Below are positions 1 through 7,302 of a stretch of DNA of 64,000 bases, in pieces. Origin of the DNA: Lysobacter enzymogenes. GTDB taxonomy: Bacteria > Pseudomonadota > Gammaproteobacteria > Xanthomonadales > Xanthomonadaceae. The stretch is taken from positions 4,650,001 through 4,714,000 of the forward strand of contig NZ_CP067396.1 in assembly GCF_023617245.1 (NCBI RefSeq). The letters run 5' to 3'. A program made the position numbers and the translations under genes. The notes below the pieces were generated by a model. It was not told where the DNA came from, searched no databases, and was given only the letters and a program-made list of their open reading frames with translations. Positions within the stretch are counted from its first letter, which is position 1. Every line of letters starts with the position of its first letter.

Positions 1-1008
1 CTGTTCTTTCAGGCAGGCGTCGTGGCCGTAGATCGAGCGCAGCACGCGCAGGCGGGTTTCGCCGCGCAGGCGCTCGACCAGCTCGTAGTTGTCGCCCAGC
101 GGGATCAGCCGGTCTTCGCCGACCGCGACCACGGTGACCGGGATGCGGATCGACGCCGGATCGACCTGCTGCAGGTCGATGGATTCCGACAGGCGCAGGA
201 ACGCGGTCGGCGAGGTGCGGGCGACGTACTTGTTGCCGCAATGGTCGAGATAGTCCTCGGCGTCGACGCGCACGCGGCCGTCGACCACTTGCGCAGCGCC
301 GAAACGCTCGGCGAACTCTTCCGGGGTGCGGTAGCTCAGCACCGCCAGTTCGCGCGCCAGCGCCAGGCCCTGGGCCTCGTCGCATTGCAGCGCGCCGAGC
401 GCGACCGCGCGGCGCTGCAGCGCGCGCCACGCGGCGGCATAGGGATGGGCGCGGTGGGTGCCGCTGATCGAAACCAGCGACTCGATCCGCTGCGGATGGC
501 GCGCGGCGAACTGCAGGCCGACCATCGCGCCGTAGGAATAGCCGACGAAGGCCTGCAGGCGGGCGATCTTCAGCGCGTCGAGCAAGGCGGCGACGGCGTC
601 GGCCTGGTCGGCCGGATCGATCGCGACGTCGAGCGCGCCGTCGGCGCCGACCCAGTCGAACGAGACCAGGCAGTGCTGCGCCGGATCCAGCGAACGGCCC
701 GCGCCGACCTGGCTTTCCCACCAGCCGGCCTCGGCGAATTCGCGGCTCGGCGCGAGGTGGCGGTGGGCGGAGATGCCGCCGGCGACGAACACCGCCGGCA
801 ACGCGCGGTCGCCCTGGATTTCATAACGCAGGCGCAGCGCGCGGCGGCCGGCGTGGCGCAGCTGGAGTTCGACCGCGATCTCGCCGCGAACGGCGCGCGG
901 CGTCGGCGCGCGCTCGAAGGCGGCGGCCGAAGCGGCATAAAAGGCGTAGGAATCGCTGCGTTCGACGCTGGCGGCGCTGCGGCTGTCGATGCTGGGGGCG
1001 AAGCTCAT
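1..1008 (-). CDS. metX: MetX-like homoserine O-acyltransferase (3' end outside window)
   Basis: Alpha/beta-hydrolase acyltransferase that would activate homoserine (acetyl or succinyl donor) for methionine synthesis in the cytoplasm. The first 336 residues are visible; the gene runs off the left edge. A nucleophile elbow GYSYGAM lies near residue 158, a GEDRLIPL segment carries the likely acid, and a GHDAC segment near the edge carries the likely catalytic His. The elbow differs from the GxSMGG of classical MetX, as expected for divergent xanthomonad forms. The ATG at 1008 was chosen because it follows the SAM-I leader. The acyl donor, and even serine versus homoserine as acceptor, cannot be settled from sequence, since some xanthomonad MetX homologues use serine. 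The riboswitch makes a methionine role most likely. Confidence 0.85.
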   Translation of the reverse strand, partial: MSFAPSIDSRSAASVERSDSYAFYAASAAAFERAPTPRAVRGEIAVELQLRHAGRRALRLRYEIQGDRALPAVFVAGGISAHRHLAPSREFAEAGWWESQVGAGRSLDPAQHCLVSFDWVGADGALDVAIDPADQADAVAALLDALKIARLQAFVGYSYGAMVGLQFAARHPQRIESLVSISGTHRAHPYAAAWRALQRRAVALGALQCDEAQGLALARELAVLSYRTPEEFAERFGAAQVVDGRVRVDAEDYLDHCGNKYVARTSPTAFLRLSESIDLQQVDPASIRIPVTVVAVGEDRLIPLGDNYELVERLRGETRLRVLRSIYGHDACLKEQ

Positions 1009-1080
1009 GGCGGGCATCCGGAAGTGAACGGACCACCGAGCTTGCAAGTCGCGCACGCGCTGCGGGGCGCGTGTTCGCAA

Positions 1081-1213
1081 CCATCTTCCGACCGACGCCT
1101 CTACGTCTCGATGACGGGGCGGGCCGCAGGAATTGGCACCTTCGCGCAGCTTGCGCTGCGTTGGGTTGCCCCGGCTTCTAAGGGCCTGTCCCTCAGCCGG
1201 TCTCGATGGATGG
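1081..1213 (-). ncRNA. SAM-I (S-box) riboswitch upstream of metX
   Basis: Read on the minus strand, the leader has the S-box blocks in order: CCATCGAGAC, a GAGGGACAGGCCC core, a GGGGCAACCC block, then GGTGCCAATTCCTGC, and a closing GGAAGATGG whose GATGG pairs with the opening CCATC (P1). These are the conserved SAM-contacting and kink-turn elements of the family. The aptamer ends 73 bases before the metX ATG. No clear poly-U terminator is visible in between, so control may act on translation start. The identification rests on motif order read by eye. Confidence 0.9.
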
Positions 1214-1217
1214 GCAC

Positions 1218-1246
1218 AGTCTGCCGAGCGTATGGAGGCGTGTCAA
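1218..1246 (-). promoter_or_regulatory. Sigma-70 promoter of the metX leader
   Basis: A perfect -35 box TTGACA (1246-1241) is followed after 17 bases by CAGACT (1223-1218) as the -10 box. Transcription would begin just before the P1 stem of the riboswitch, which is the spacing expected for an S-box leader. Confidence 0.7.
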
Positions 1247-1374
1247 TCGCTTCATCCGCATATAGCGATTTATTATTTAGCCGACCGGCCCGCGGCCCGC
1301 GCGACCGCCCGGATCGCGCCCGCGCGGGCCGCGTCGACACCCGCTCGCCATCGCCGCCGCATACACTTGCGCCG

Positions 1375-2475
1375 ATGAACAGCCGCCTCGTCGCCGTCCT
1401 GCTCGCCACCGCCCTGCTGTCCGCCTGCGCCTCGGCCCCGCCGCGGCCGGCCGAACCGCGCCGCAACGCCGAGCCGCCGCCGGGCACGCGCAGCCTGCCC
1501 GAGCGCTTCGTCTCCACGCCGCAGGCGCGCGACGAACTGGACTCGCTGGCGACCTGGCCCGCCGCCGACGGCTCGACCTGGCTGATCGCCACCGCCAAAT
1601 CGACCCACCGCCTGGCCGTGTACGACGCCGACAGCGGCCAGCGCCTGCGCGAATTCGGCGAAAAGGGCGAGGCGCTCGGCCAGTTCAAGCGCCCCAACGG
1701 CGTGGCCGTGTTCGGCGACTATCTGTTCGTGGCCGAGCGCGACAACCACCGCGTGCAGGTGCTGCGCCTGCCCGAGTTCGCGCCGCTGGCCAGCTTCGGC
1801 GAGGCCCAGCTGCGCAGCCCGTACGGCCTGTGGCTCAACGAGACCGCGCCGGACGAGCTGGAGGTCTACGTCACCGACAACTTCATGTACGGCGCCAAGT
1901 TCGACCAGGTGCCGCCGCTGAACGAACTCGACCAGCGCGTGCGCCGCTACCGCCTGCGCTTCGACGCCGACGGCCGGGTCGGCAGCGAGTACCTGGGCGC
2001 GTTCGGCGACACCAGCGAGCAGGCCGCACTGCGCATCGTCGAATCCATCGCCGGCGACGCCGCCGGCGACCGCCTGCTGATCGCCGACGAAGACCTCGGC
2101 CACGGCTCGACCCTGCGCGAATACAGCCTGGCCGGCCGCGCCACCGGCCGCGCCCTGCCCGCCGGCAGCTTCGCCGCCCAGGCCGAGGGCGTGGCGCTGT
2201 GGGACTGCGCGCGCGGCGGCGGCTACTGGATCGCGGTCGATCAGCTCGATCCGCAGACCGTGTTCCACGTCTTCGAGCGCGACAGCCTGCGCCCGGTCGG
2301 CAGCTTCCGCGGCGAGCGCACCGCGCACACCGACGGCATCGCCGTGCACGCGGCCGCCACCCGCGCGTTTCCGTACGGCGCGCTGTACGCGGTCGACGAC
2401 GACCGCTCGGTCGCCGCCTTCGACCTCGGCGAGGTCGCCCGCGCGCTGCAACTGCAATCGGATTGCCTCGACTAA
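1375..2475 (+). CDS. Lipoprotein with beta-propeller (phytase-like/NHL-like) repeats
   Basis: 366-residue predicted lipoprotein. The N-terminus has a signal peptide ending in a lipobox (LLSACAS, Cys near residue 18), then a Pro/Arg-rich linker. The body contains repeated blade-like segments such as RLAVYDADSGQ, PNGVAVFGDYLFVAERDNHRVQVL, RSPYGLWLNE and HTDGIAVH. These resemble the 3-phytase and NHL families of six-bladed propellers. The start at 1375 is chosen because it gives the lipobox; the same frame stays open much further upstream only because it lies opposite metX. Phytase catalysis is not shown, and a periplasmic or surface binding propeller is equally possible. The M23 peptidase gene follows 45 bases downstream on the same strand. 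Confidence 0.8.
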   Translation: MNSRLVAVLLATALLSACASAPPRPAEPRRNAEPPPGTRSLPERFVSTPQARDELDSLATWPAADGSTWLIATAKSTHRLAVYDADSGQRLREFGEKGEALGQFKRPNGVAVFGDYLFVAERDNHRVQVLRLPEFAPLASFGEAQLRSPYGLWLNETAPDELEVYVTDNFMYGAKFDQVPPLNELDQRVRRYRLRFDADGRVGSEYLGAFGDTSEQAALRIVESIAGDAAGDRLLIADEDLGHGSTLREYSLAGRATGRALPAGSFAAQAEGVALWDCARGGGYWIAVDQLDPQTVFHVFERDSLRPVGSFRGERTAHTDGIAVHAAATRAFPYGALYAVDDDRSVAAFDLGEVARALQLQSDCLD

Positions 2476-2520
2476 GCCCGCCTCCCCGCCAGCCCCGACG
2501 GGCCTTGCCGCCGCCGAACC

Positions 2521-3465
2521 ATGCCGCGTCCGACTTCCCTCATCGTCCCCAGCCTGATCCTGGCCGCCACGCTCGCTGCGCCCGCGGCGCAGGCCGGCAA
2601 GCTGTATCGCTGGACCGACCGCAACGGCGTCACCCACTACGGCGACCGCGCGCCCAGCGAGGCGGCCGCCACCGCGATCGGCGCGGCCGAGGTCAAGGTG
2701 ATCCCGTACCGCTCCGAGCCCGGATCGATCGCGCGCCTGCGCGTGCAACAGGACGGCGACCGCTACCTGGCCTGGGCCGACAACAGCCTGGCCGGGCCGA
2801 TCGAGGTGCGGCTGGACTTCAACCACAGCAACAACATCATCGGCAGCCCGCTGCTGCCGGCCAGCGCCACCCTCGACCCGCGCGCCAGCGCGGTGGTCAG
2901 CGTGCTCAGCGCGCAGGACCCCAGCCGCGGCGGCGATTTCGAACTGAGCATGCGCTCCGTGCCGGGCGACCCGCGCGCGCGGCCGCAGAACGCCGACTAC
3001 CTGCTGCCGCTGCGCCAGCAGCAGTTCCGCATCGACCAGGGCTACGGCGGCCACTTCAGCCACAGCGAACCCGAGCACCGCTACGCGGTCGACTTCGCCG
3101 CCGACATCGGCACCCCGGTGCTGGCCGCGCGCGACGGCACGGTGATGCAGGTCGAGTCCGACTTCGACAAGGCCGGGCTGAACCTGGAGAAGTTCGGCGA
3201 CCGCGCCAACTTCGTGCGCATCCTCCACGACGACGGCACCATGGCCCTGTACGCCCACCTCAAGGCCGACGACGGGGTCATGGTCCGGGTCGGCCAGCGC
3301 GTGCGCGCCGGCCAGCAGATCGGCCTGTCCGGCAACACCGGCTTCAGCACCGGGCCGCACCTGCATTTCGCGGTGCAGGTCAACCGCGGCATGCGCCTGG
3401 AATCGATCCCGTTCCGCATGACCGGCCCGCAGGGGCCGCTGCGGCTGGGCGGCAGCGTCCGCTAA
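2521..3465 (+). CDS. Secreted M23 metallopeptidase with DUF4124 domain
   Basis: 314 residues. A signal peptide (cleavage after AAQA) is followed by a DUF4124 segment (KLYRWTDRNGVTHYGDRAP). The C-terminal half is a LytM/M23 fold with HRYAVDFA as the first zinc motif, then YAHL, and GPHLHFAV as the HxH motif. All expected zinc ligands are present, so an active peptidoglycan endopeptidase in the periplasm is likely. It may share a transcript with the lipoprotein gene upstream. Downstream lies an inverted-repeat element (3481-3567) before prfC. Confidence 0.9.
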   Translation: MPRPTSLIVPSLILAATLAAPAAQAGKLYRWTDRNGVTHYGDRAPSEAAATAIGAAEVKVIPYRSEPGSIARLRVQQDGDRYLAWADNSLAGPIEVRLDFNHSNNIIGSPLLPASATLDPRASAVVSVLSAQDPSRGGDFELSMRSVPGDPRARPQNADYLLPLRQQQFRIDQGYGGHFSHSEPEHRYAVDFAADIGTPVLAARDGTVMQVESDFDKAGLNLEKFGDRANFVRILHDDGTMALYAHLKADDGVMVRVGQRVRAGQQIGLSGNTGFSTGPHLHFAVQVNRGMRLESIPFRMTGPQGPLRLGGSVR

Positions 3466-3480
3466 GCCGCCCGAGGCCGC

Positions 3481-3567
3481 TGTAGGAGCGACGCGAGTCG
3501 CGACCGCGGGGCTCCAAGCTCGCGCCGGCCGCCGGAGGTCGCGGTCGCGACTCGCGTCGCTCCTACA
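3481..3567. repeat. Interspersed inverted-repeat element, family B
   Basis: The left arm begins TGTAGGAGCGACGCGAGTCG and the right arm is its near-perfect reverse complement ending CGTCGCTCCTACA, with a GC-rich loop of about 30 bases. As DNA it is a long palindrome; as RNA it would form a very stable hairpin between the M23 gene and prfC. Related copies occur near 5796 and 43521. Confidence 0.85.
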
Positions 3568-3609
3568 GGAAGCAACCGGAGCGCCCGGAGCGCCGGCCCG
3601 GCCGGCAGG

Positions 3610-3615
3610 TATAAT
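3610..3615 (+). promoter_or_regulatory. Consensus -10 box upstream of prfC
   Basis: A perfect TATAAT sits 48 bases upstream of the prfC ATG, just after the inverted repeat. No good -35 box lies at the usual distance, so this is a probable but unproven promoter. Confidence 0.5.
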
Positions 3616-3662
3616 CTCTGCCCTCTCCTGCCTACCCGACGCGCCCCGGGCGCGCCGTTCCC

Positions 3663-5267
3663 ATGTCCGAAGTCACCCAGCAAGCCCTGCGCCGCCGCAC
3701 CTTCGCGATCGTCTCGCACCCCGACGCCGGCAAGACCACCCTGACCGAAAAGCTGCTGCTGTTCGGCGGCGCGATCCAGATGGCCGGCTCGGTCAAGGGC
3801 CGCAAGGCCGCGCGCCATGCGACCTCCGACTGGATGGCGCTGGAAAAGGAGCGCGGCATCTCGGTGACGTCCTCGGTGATGCAGTTCCCCTACGAGGGCC
3901 GCATCGTCAACCTGCTCGACACTCCCGGCCACGCCGACTTCGGCGAGGACACCTACCGCGTGCTGACCGCGGTGGACTCGGCGCTGATGGTGATCGACGT
4001 GGCCAAGGGCGTGGAGGAGCGCACGATCAAGCTGATGGAGGTGTGCCGCCTGCGCGACACCCCGATCATGACCTTCATCAACAAGCTCGACCGCGAAGGC
4101 AAGAACCCGATCGACCTGCTCGACGAAGTCGAGAGCGTGCTCGGCATCCAGTGCGCGCCGATCACCTGGCCGATCGGCATGGGCCAGCGCCTCAAGGGCG
4201 TGGTCCACCTGCTCACCGGCGAGGTCCACCTGTACGAGCAGGGCCGCAACTTCACCCGCCAGGACTCGACCATCTTCGCCTCGATCGACGACCCGGCCCT
4301 GGCCGCGCGCATCGGCGACAACATGCTGGCCGAGCTGCGCGAGGAACTCGAACTGGTCGAGGGCGCCTCGCACCCGTTCGACAAGGCCAAGTACCTGGCC
4401 GGCGAACAGACCCCGGTGTTCTTCGGCTCGGCGGTCAACAACTTCGGCGTGCAGCTGCTGCTGGACTTCTTCGTCGAGCACGCGCCCGCGCCGAAGCCGC
4501 GCGAGACCACCCGCCGCGAAGTGCAGCCGGCCGAGGACAAGCTGACCGGCTTCGTCTTCAAGATCCAGGCCAACATGGACCCGCAGCACCGCGACCGGGT
4601 CGCGTTCATGCGCATCTGCTCGGGCAAGTTCAGCGCCGGCATGAAGGCCTTCCAGGCGCGCAGCGGCAAGGAGGTCAAGCTCGCCAACGCGCTGACCTTC
4701 ATGGCCTCCGACCGCGAGATCGCCGAAACCGCGTTTCCGGGCGACGTGATCGGCATCCACAACCACGGCACGATCTCCATCGGCGACAGCTTCAGCGAAG
4801 GAGAGAACCTGTCGTTCACCGGCATCCCCAACTTCGCCCCGGAACTGTTCCGCCGCGCGCGCCTGCGCGATCCGCTCAAGCTCAAGCAGTTGCAGAAGGG
4901 CCTGGCCCAGCTGTCGGAGGAAGGCGCGACCCAGTTCTTCCGCCCGCTGATGAGCAACGACCTGATCCTCGGCGCGGTCGGCGTGCTGCAGTTCGACGTG
5001 GTCGCCTACCGGCTGAAGGACGAGTACGGCGTCGACGCCAGCTTCGAGCAGGTCAGCGTGGCGACCGCGCGCTGGATCCGCTGCAACGACGCCAAGAAGC
5101 TCGAGGAATTCCGCGAGAAGAACGCGATGAACCTCGCCATCGACGCGGCCGGCGAACTGGTCTACCTCGCCCCGACCCGGGTCAACCTGCAGCTGGCGCA
5201 AGAACGCGCGCCGGGCGTGCAGTTCCTGGCCACGCGCGAACACGCCCACGCGATCGCGGTCGACTGA
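3663..5267 (+). CDS. prfC: Peptide chain release factor 3
   Basis: 534 residues, the normal length for RF3, a GTPase that recycles RF1/RF2 from terminated ribosomes. The P-loop is SHPDAGKTTLTEKLL (residues 18-32), the switch II motif is DTPGHADF and the base-recognition motif is NKLD. The remainder aligns with the RF3-type domains II and III. The gene is followed after 3 bases by a conserved hypothetical gene starting with GTG, so the two are probably co-transcribed. Nothing unusual is seen. Confidence 0.97.
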   Translation: MSEVTQQALRRRTFAIVSHPDAGKTTLTEKLLLFGGAIQMAGSVKGRKAARHATSDWMALEKERGISVTSSVMQFPYEGRIVNLLDTPGHADFGEDTYRVLTAVDSALMVIDVAKGVEERTIKLMEVCRLRDTPIMTFINKLDREGKNPIDLLDEVESVLGIQCAPITWPIGMGQRLKGVVHLLTGEVHLYEQGRNFTRQDSTIFASIDDPALAARIGDNMLAELREELELVEGASHPFDKAKYLAGEQTPVFFGSAVNNFGVQLLLDFFVEHAPAPKPRETTRREVQPAEDKLTGFVFKIQANMDPQHRDRVAFMRICSGKFSAGMKAFQARSGKEVKLANALTFMASDREIAETAFPGDVIGIHNHGTISIGDSFSEGENLSFTGIPNFAPELFRRARLRDPLKLKQLQKGLAQLSEEGATQFFRPLMSNDLILGAVGVLQFDVVAYRLKDEYGVDASFEQVSVATARWIRCNDAKKLEEFREKNAMNLAIDAAGELVYLAPTRVNLQLAQERAPGVQFLATREHAHAIAVD

Positions 5268-5270
5268 ACC

Positions 5271-5759
5271 GTGTCGCGCCTGCGCCAATGGTGGCTGTAC
5301 TTGTTGAGCAAGCGCAGCGAAGTCGCCGCGCTCGACTACAAGGACGCCTACATGGGCAAGGTGATCATGGACATCCACCGCCTGCGCAGCGACAAGGCGC
5401 AGGCGCTGGTGCCGCTGCGCGCGCTGCAGCCGATCCACCGCATCGACCGCGAATCGGCGCTGCAGGCCACCCGCGCCCGCGCCGAGGCGCTGGCCGCGCG
5501 GCGCGAGGAACTGCTCGCGCGCGGCCGGCTCGACTTGGCCGCGCTCAGCGAAATCATCCCGTCCGTCTCGCAGATCAAGGTGGTCGCCGACGGCGCGCGC
5601 TGGCTGGCGTTCGAAGGCAACGGCCGCCTCTACGCGATGCGCGAGGCCTTCGGCGAAGACTGCGAACTGCTGGTGGAAGTCGAGGAATACCGCTTCCCCA
5701 AGCCGCACAAGATCCAGCGCCGCCTGCGCCGCATCCGCAAGCTCAACGCGCTGGAGTGA
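5271..5759 (+). CDS. Conserved hypothetical protein downstream of prfC (ParB-like fold possible)
   Basis: 162 residues, starting at GTG 3 bases after the prfC stop. The sequence is rich in Arg, Leu and Ala, with a basic C-terminus (KIQRRLRRIRKLNALE). The central part reads VSQIKVVADGARWLAFEGNGRLYAMREAF, in which a GNGRLYA segment recalls ParB/Srx-type domains; that link is weak. There is no signal peptide or membrane helix. The tight spacing suggests co-expression with RF3, but no functional link is known to me. An alternative start is the ATG at 5352, which would remove a hydrophobic and basic N-terminal stretch. Confidence 0.75.
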   Translation: MSRLRQWWLYLLSKRSEVAALDYKDAYMGKVIMDIHRLRSDKAQALVPLRALQPIHRIDRESALQATRARAEALAARREELLARGRLDLAALSEIIPSVSQIKVVADGARWLAFEGNGRLYAMREAFGEDCELLVEVEEYRFPKPHKIQRRLRRIRKLNALE

Positions 5760-5795
5760 GCGCGCGGCGCCGTGCCCACCGCCACGCAATCCCCT

Positions 5796-5890
5796 TGTAG
5801 GAGCGGCGCAAGCCGCGACCGCGCCAACAAAACCACGACGCTGCCCCATCCGAAACCGCAGCCCCACGGTCGCGACCCGCGCCGTTGCCG
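5796..5890. repeat. Degenerate family B inverted-repeat element
   Basis: The left arm TTGTAGGAGCGGCGCAAGCC is well conserved, while the right arm (ACGGTCGCGACCCGCGCCG) is decayed. It lies between the prfC partner gene and the mini-ORF leader at 6002. Confidence 0.6.
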
Positions 5891-6001
5891 CGGCCCACAT
5901 CGCCATCGCCCCGGCCTCGCCGGCTTGACGCCGGCGCGTCGCGCCCCGCGTCTGGCTAACATGCCCGATCCGGCGCCCAGCCGGCCTCGCGGAGAACAAT
6001 C

Positions 6002-6057
6002 ATGAGAGAGCACGCATGAGAGAGCACGCATGAGAGAGCCGGCATGAGAAACCCGAC
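6002..6057 (+). repeat. Four tandem 14-bp units, each a five-codon mini-ORF, leading into the next start
   Basis: Units start at 6002, 6016, 6030 and 6044, and the ATG of the membrane protein at 6058 falls exactly where a fifth unit would begin. Each unit reads ATG, four codons, then TGA overlapping the next ATG as ATGA. The encoded peptides are MREHA, MREHA, MREPA and MRNPT. The only strong Shine-Dalgarno (GGAGAA, 5991-5996) stands before the first ATG. The arrangement could support serial termination-reinitiation, or be a plain tandem duplication of the start region. Confidence 0.8.
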
Positions 6058-6306
6058 ATGAGCACGGCGCTGACGATCCTCGGCTGCGCGATCGGCCTGG
6101 TCGGCGCGCTGTGGCTGCTGGCGCTGGCCTTCCAGGAACACCTGGGATGGGGCCTCGGCTCGCTGCTGTTCGTACCGGTGCTGGCGCTGTTCGCGTTCCT
6201 GCATTGGGATCGCGCGCGAACGCCGGCGCTGCTCAACCTGGCCGGGCTCGCGCTGGCGGTGATCGGCGTGTTCATGGGCGCGGCGCCGACGCGCGAGGCG
6301 GGATGA
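6058..6306 (+). CDS. Small two- or three-helix membrane protein
   Basis: 82 residues of unknown family. Three hydrophobic stretches are visible (TILGCAIGLVGALWLLALAF, GSLLFVPVLALFAFL and LLNLAGLALAVIGVFMG), separated by a short basic segment, so it is likely an inner-membrane protein. The start at 6058 has no convincing ribosome site of its own. It coincides with the last ATG of the tandem 14-bp series, so its translation may depend on ribosomes finishing the preceding mini-ORF. The remaining C-terminal residues are short and soluble. No function can be assigned. Confidence 0.75.
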   Translation: MSTALTILGCAIGLVGALWLLALAFQEHLGWGLGSLLFVPVLALFAFLHWDRARTPALLNLAGLALAVIGVFMGAAPTREAG

Positions 6307-6444
6307 CTGGGGACAGCTCCCCCGCGGCCGCGCACGGCCCAACCGCGGCGCAGCGCCGATTCGCGACGCCGCGCACTTAACCCCAACGGTCGGTTCGCCC
6401 CCGGCGTTAGCATTTGCCGCGGACCGCGCTAGGATGCGGGGACC

Positions 6445-7122
6445 ATGCCCGCCGCCCACGCCCCCGCACACGGCGACCACTCGATCCGCGAGGAGTTCGC
6501 CAACGCCCTCACCCACGGTCTCGGCGCCACCGCCGCGCTGGCCGGCGGGGCGGTGATGATCACCCTGGCCGCGCTTTACGGCGACGGCTGGCAACTGGGC
6601 AGCGCGATCGTGTTCGGCATCAGCCTGTTGCTGCTGTACATCGCCTCGACCCTCTACCACGCGATCCAGCACCCGGTGGCCAAGGGCCGGCTCAAGGTCT
6701 TCGACCACTGCGCGATCTACCTGCTGATCGCCGGCACCTACACCCCGTTCACCCTGATCGGCCTGCGCGGACCGTGGGGCTGGGGCCTGTTCGCGGCGAT
6801 CTGGGGCCTGGCCGCGGCCGGGATCGTGTTCAAGCTGTACTACACCGGCCGCTTCAAGCTGCTGTCCACGGCGATCTACATCGCCATGGGCTGGCTGGTG
6901 CTGGTGGCGATCAAGCCGCTGCTCGACGCGCTCGACGCCTGGGCCCTGGGCTGGCTGCTCGCCGGCGGCCTGTGCTACACGCTGGGCACGGTGTTCTACC
7001 ATCGCCCGTCGCTGAAGTACTCGCACGCGATCTGGCACCTGTTCGTGGTCGCCGGCAGCGTCTGCCACTACATCGCGGTGCTGTCGCAGGTCGTGCCTTC
7101 GCCGCAAGCGTTGACGGCCTGA
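6445..7122 (+). CDS. trhA: Hemolysin III family membrane protein (PAQR superfamily)
   Basis: 225 residues with about seven membrane helices. It carries the PAQR/HlyIII signature: EEFANALTHGLGA at the N-terminus, STLYHAIQH in the first zinc-motif region, FDHCAIYLLIAGTYTPF, and the C-terminal HAIWHLFVVAGS with the HxxxH pair. E. coli TrhA (YqfA) is linked to membrane energy homeostasis; hemolysis is not established for this group. The start at 6445 leaves a short His-containing leader before the family signature. It is an isolated gene with 138 bases of upstream DNA in which I see no clear promoter. Confidence 0.9.
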   Translation: MPAAHAPAHGDHSIREEFANALTHGLGATAALAGGAVMITLAALYGDGWQLGSAIVFGISLLLLYIASTLYHAIQHPVAKGRLKVFDHCAIYLLIAGTYTPFTLIGLRGPWGWGLFAAIWGLAAAGIVFKLYYTGRFKLLSTAIYIAMGWLVLVAIKPLLDALDAWALGWLLAGGLCYTLGTVFYHRPSLKYSHAIWHLFVVAGSVCHYIAVLSQVVPSPQALTA

Positions 7123-7302
7123 ACGCCGCACGCCGCGTCCACCGCGCATTCACCTTCGCTTTACCGGCCCGTGGCGATGGTGGGGCCAACGTAGCGAACA
7201 GGCCCCGACGCATGGGCCGGCTCCCGGACTGACGAAACCCGGCCGACACCGGCCGCGGCGCCAGCTCCGACCTGCATCGCCGCCGGCTCGCGCCTTCCCG
7301 CG

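Noticed and set aside
22..1374. Long plus-strand open frame before the lipoprotein start
   Set aside because: It is the antisense of metX, with Arg/Ala/Gln-rich low-complexity translation; the lipobox defines the real start at 1375.
1273..3366. Minus-strand open frame of nearly 700 codons
   Set aside because: It is opposite the lipoprotein and M23 genes, whose domains are clear; the translation has no domain and reflects high GC.
3462..5999. Minus-strand frame of 845 codons opposite prfC
   Set aside because: prfC is intact on the other strand; this frame has no recognisable protein.
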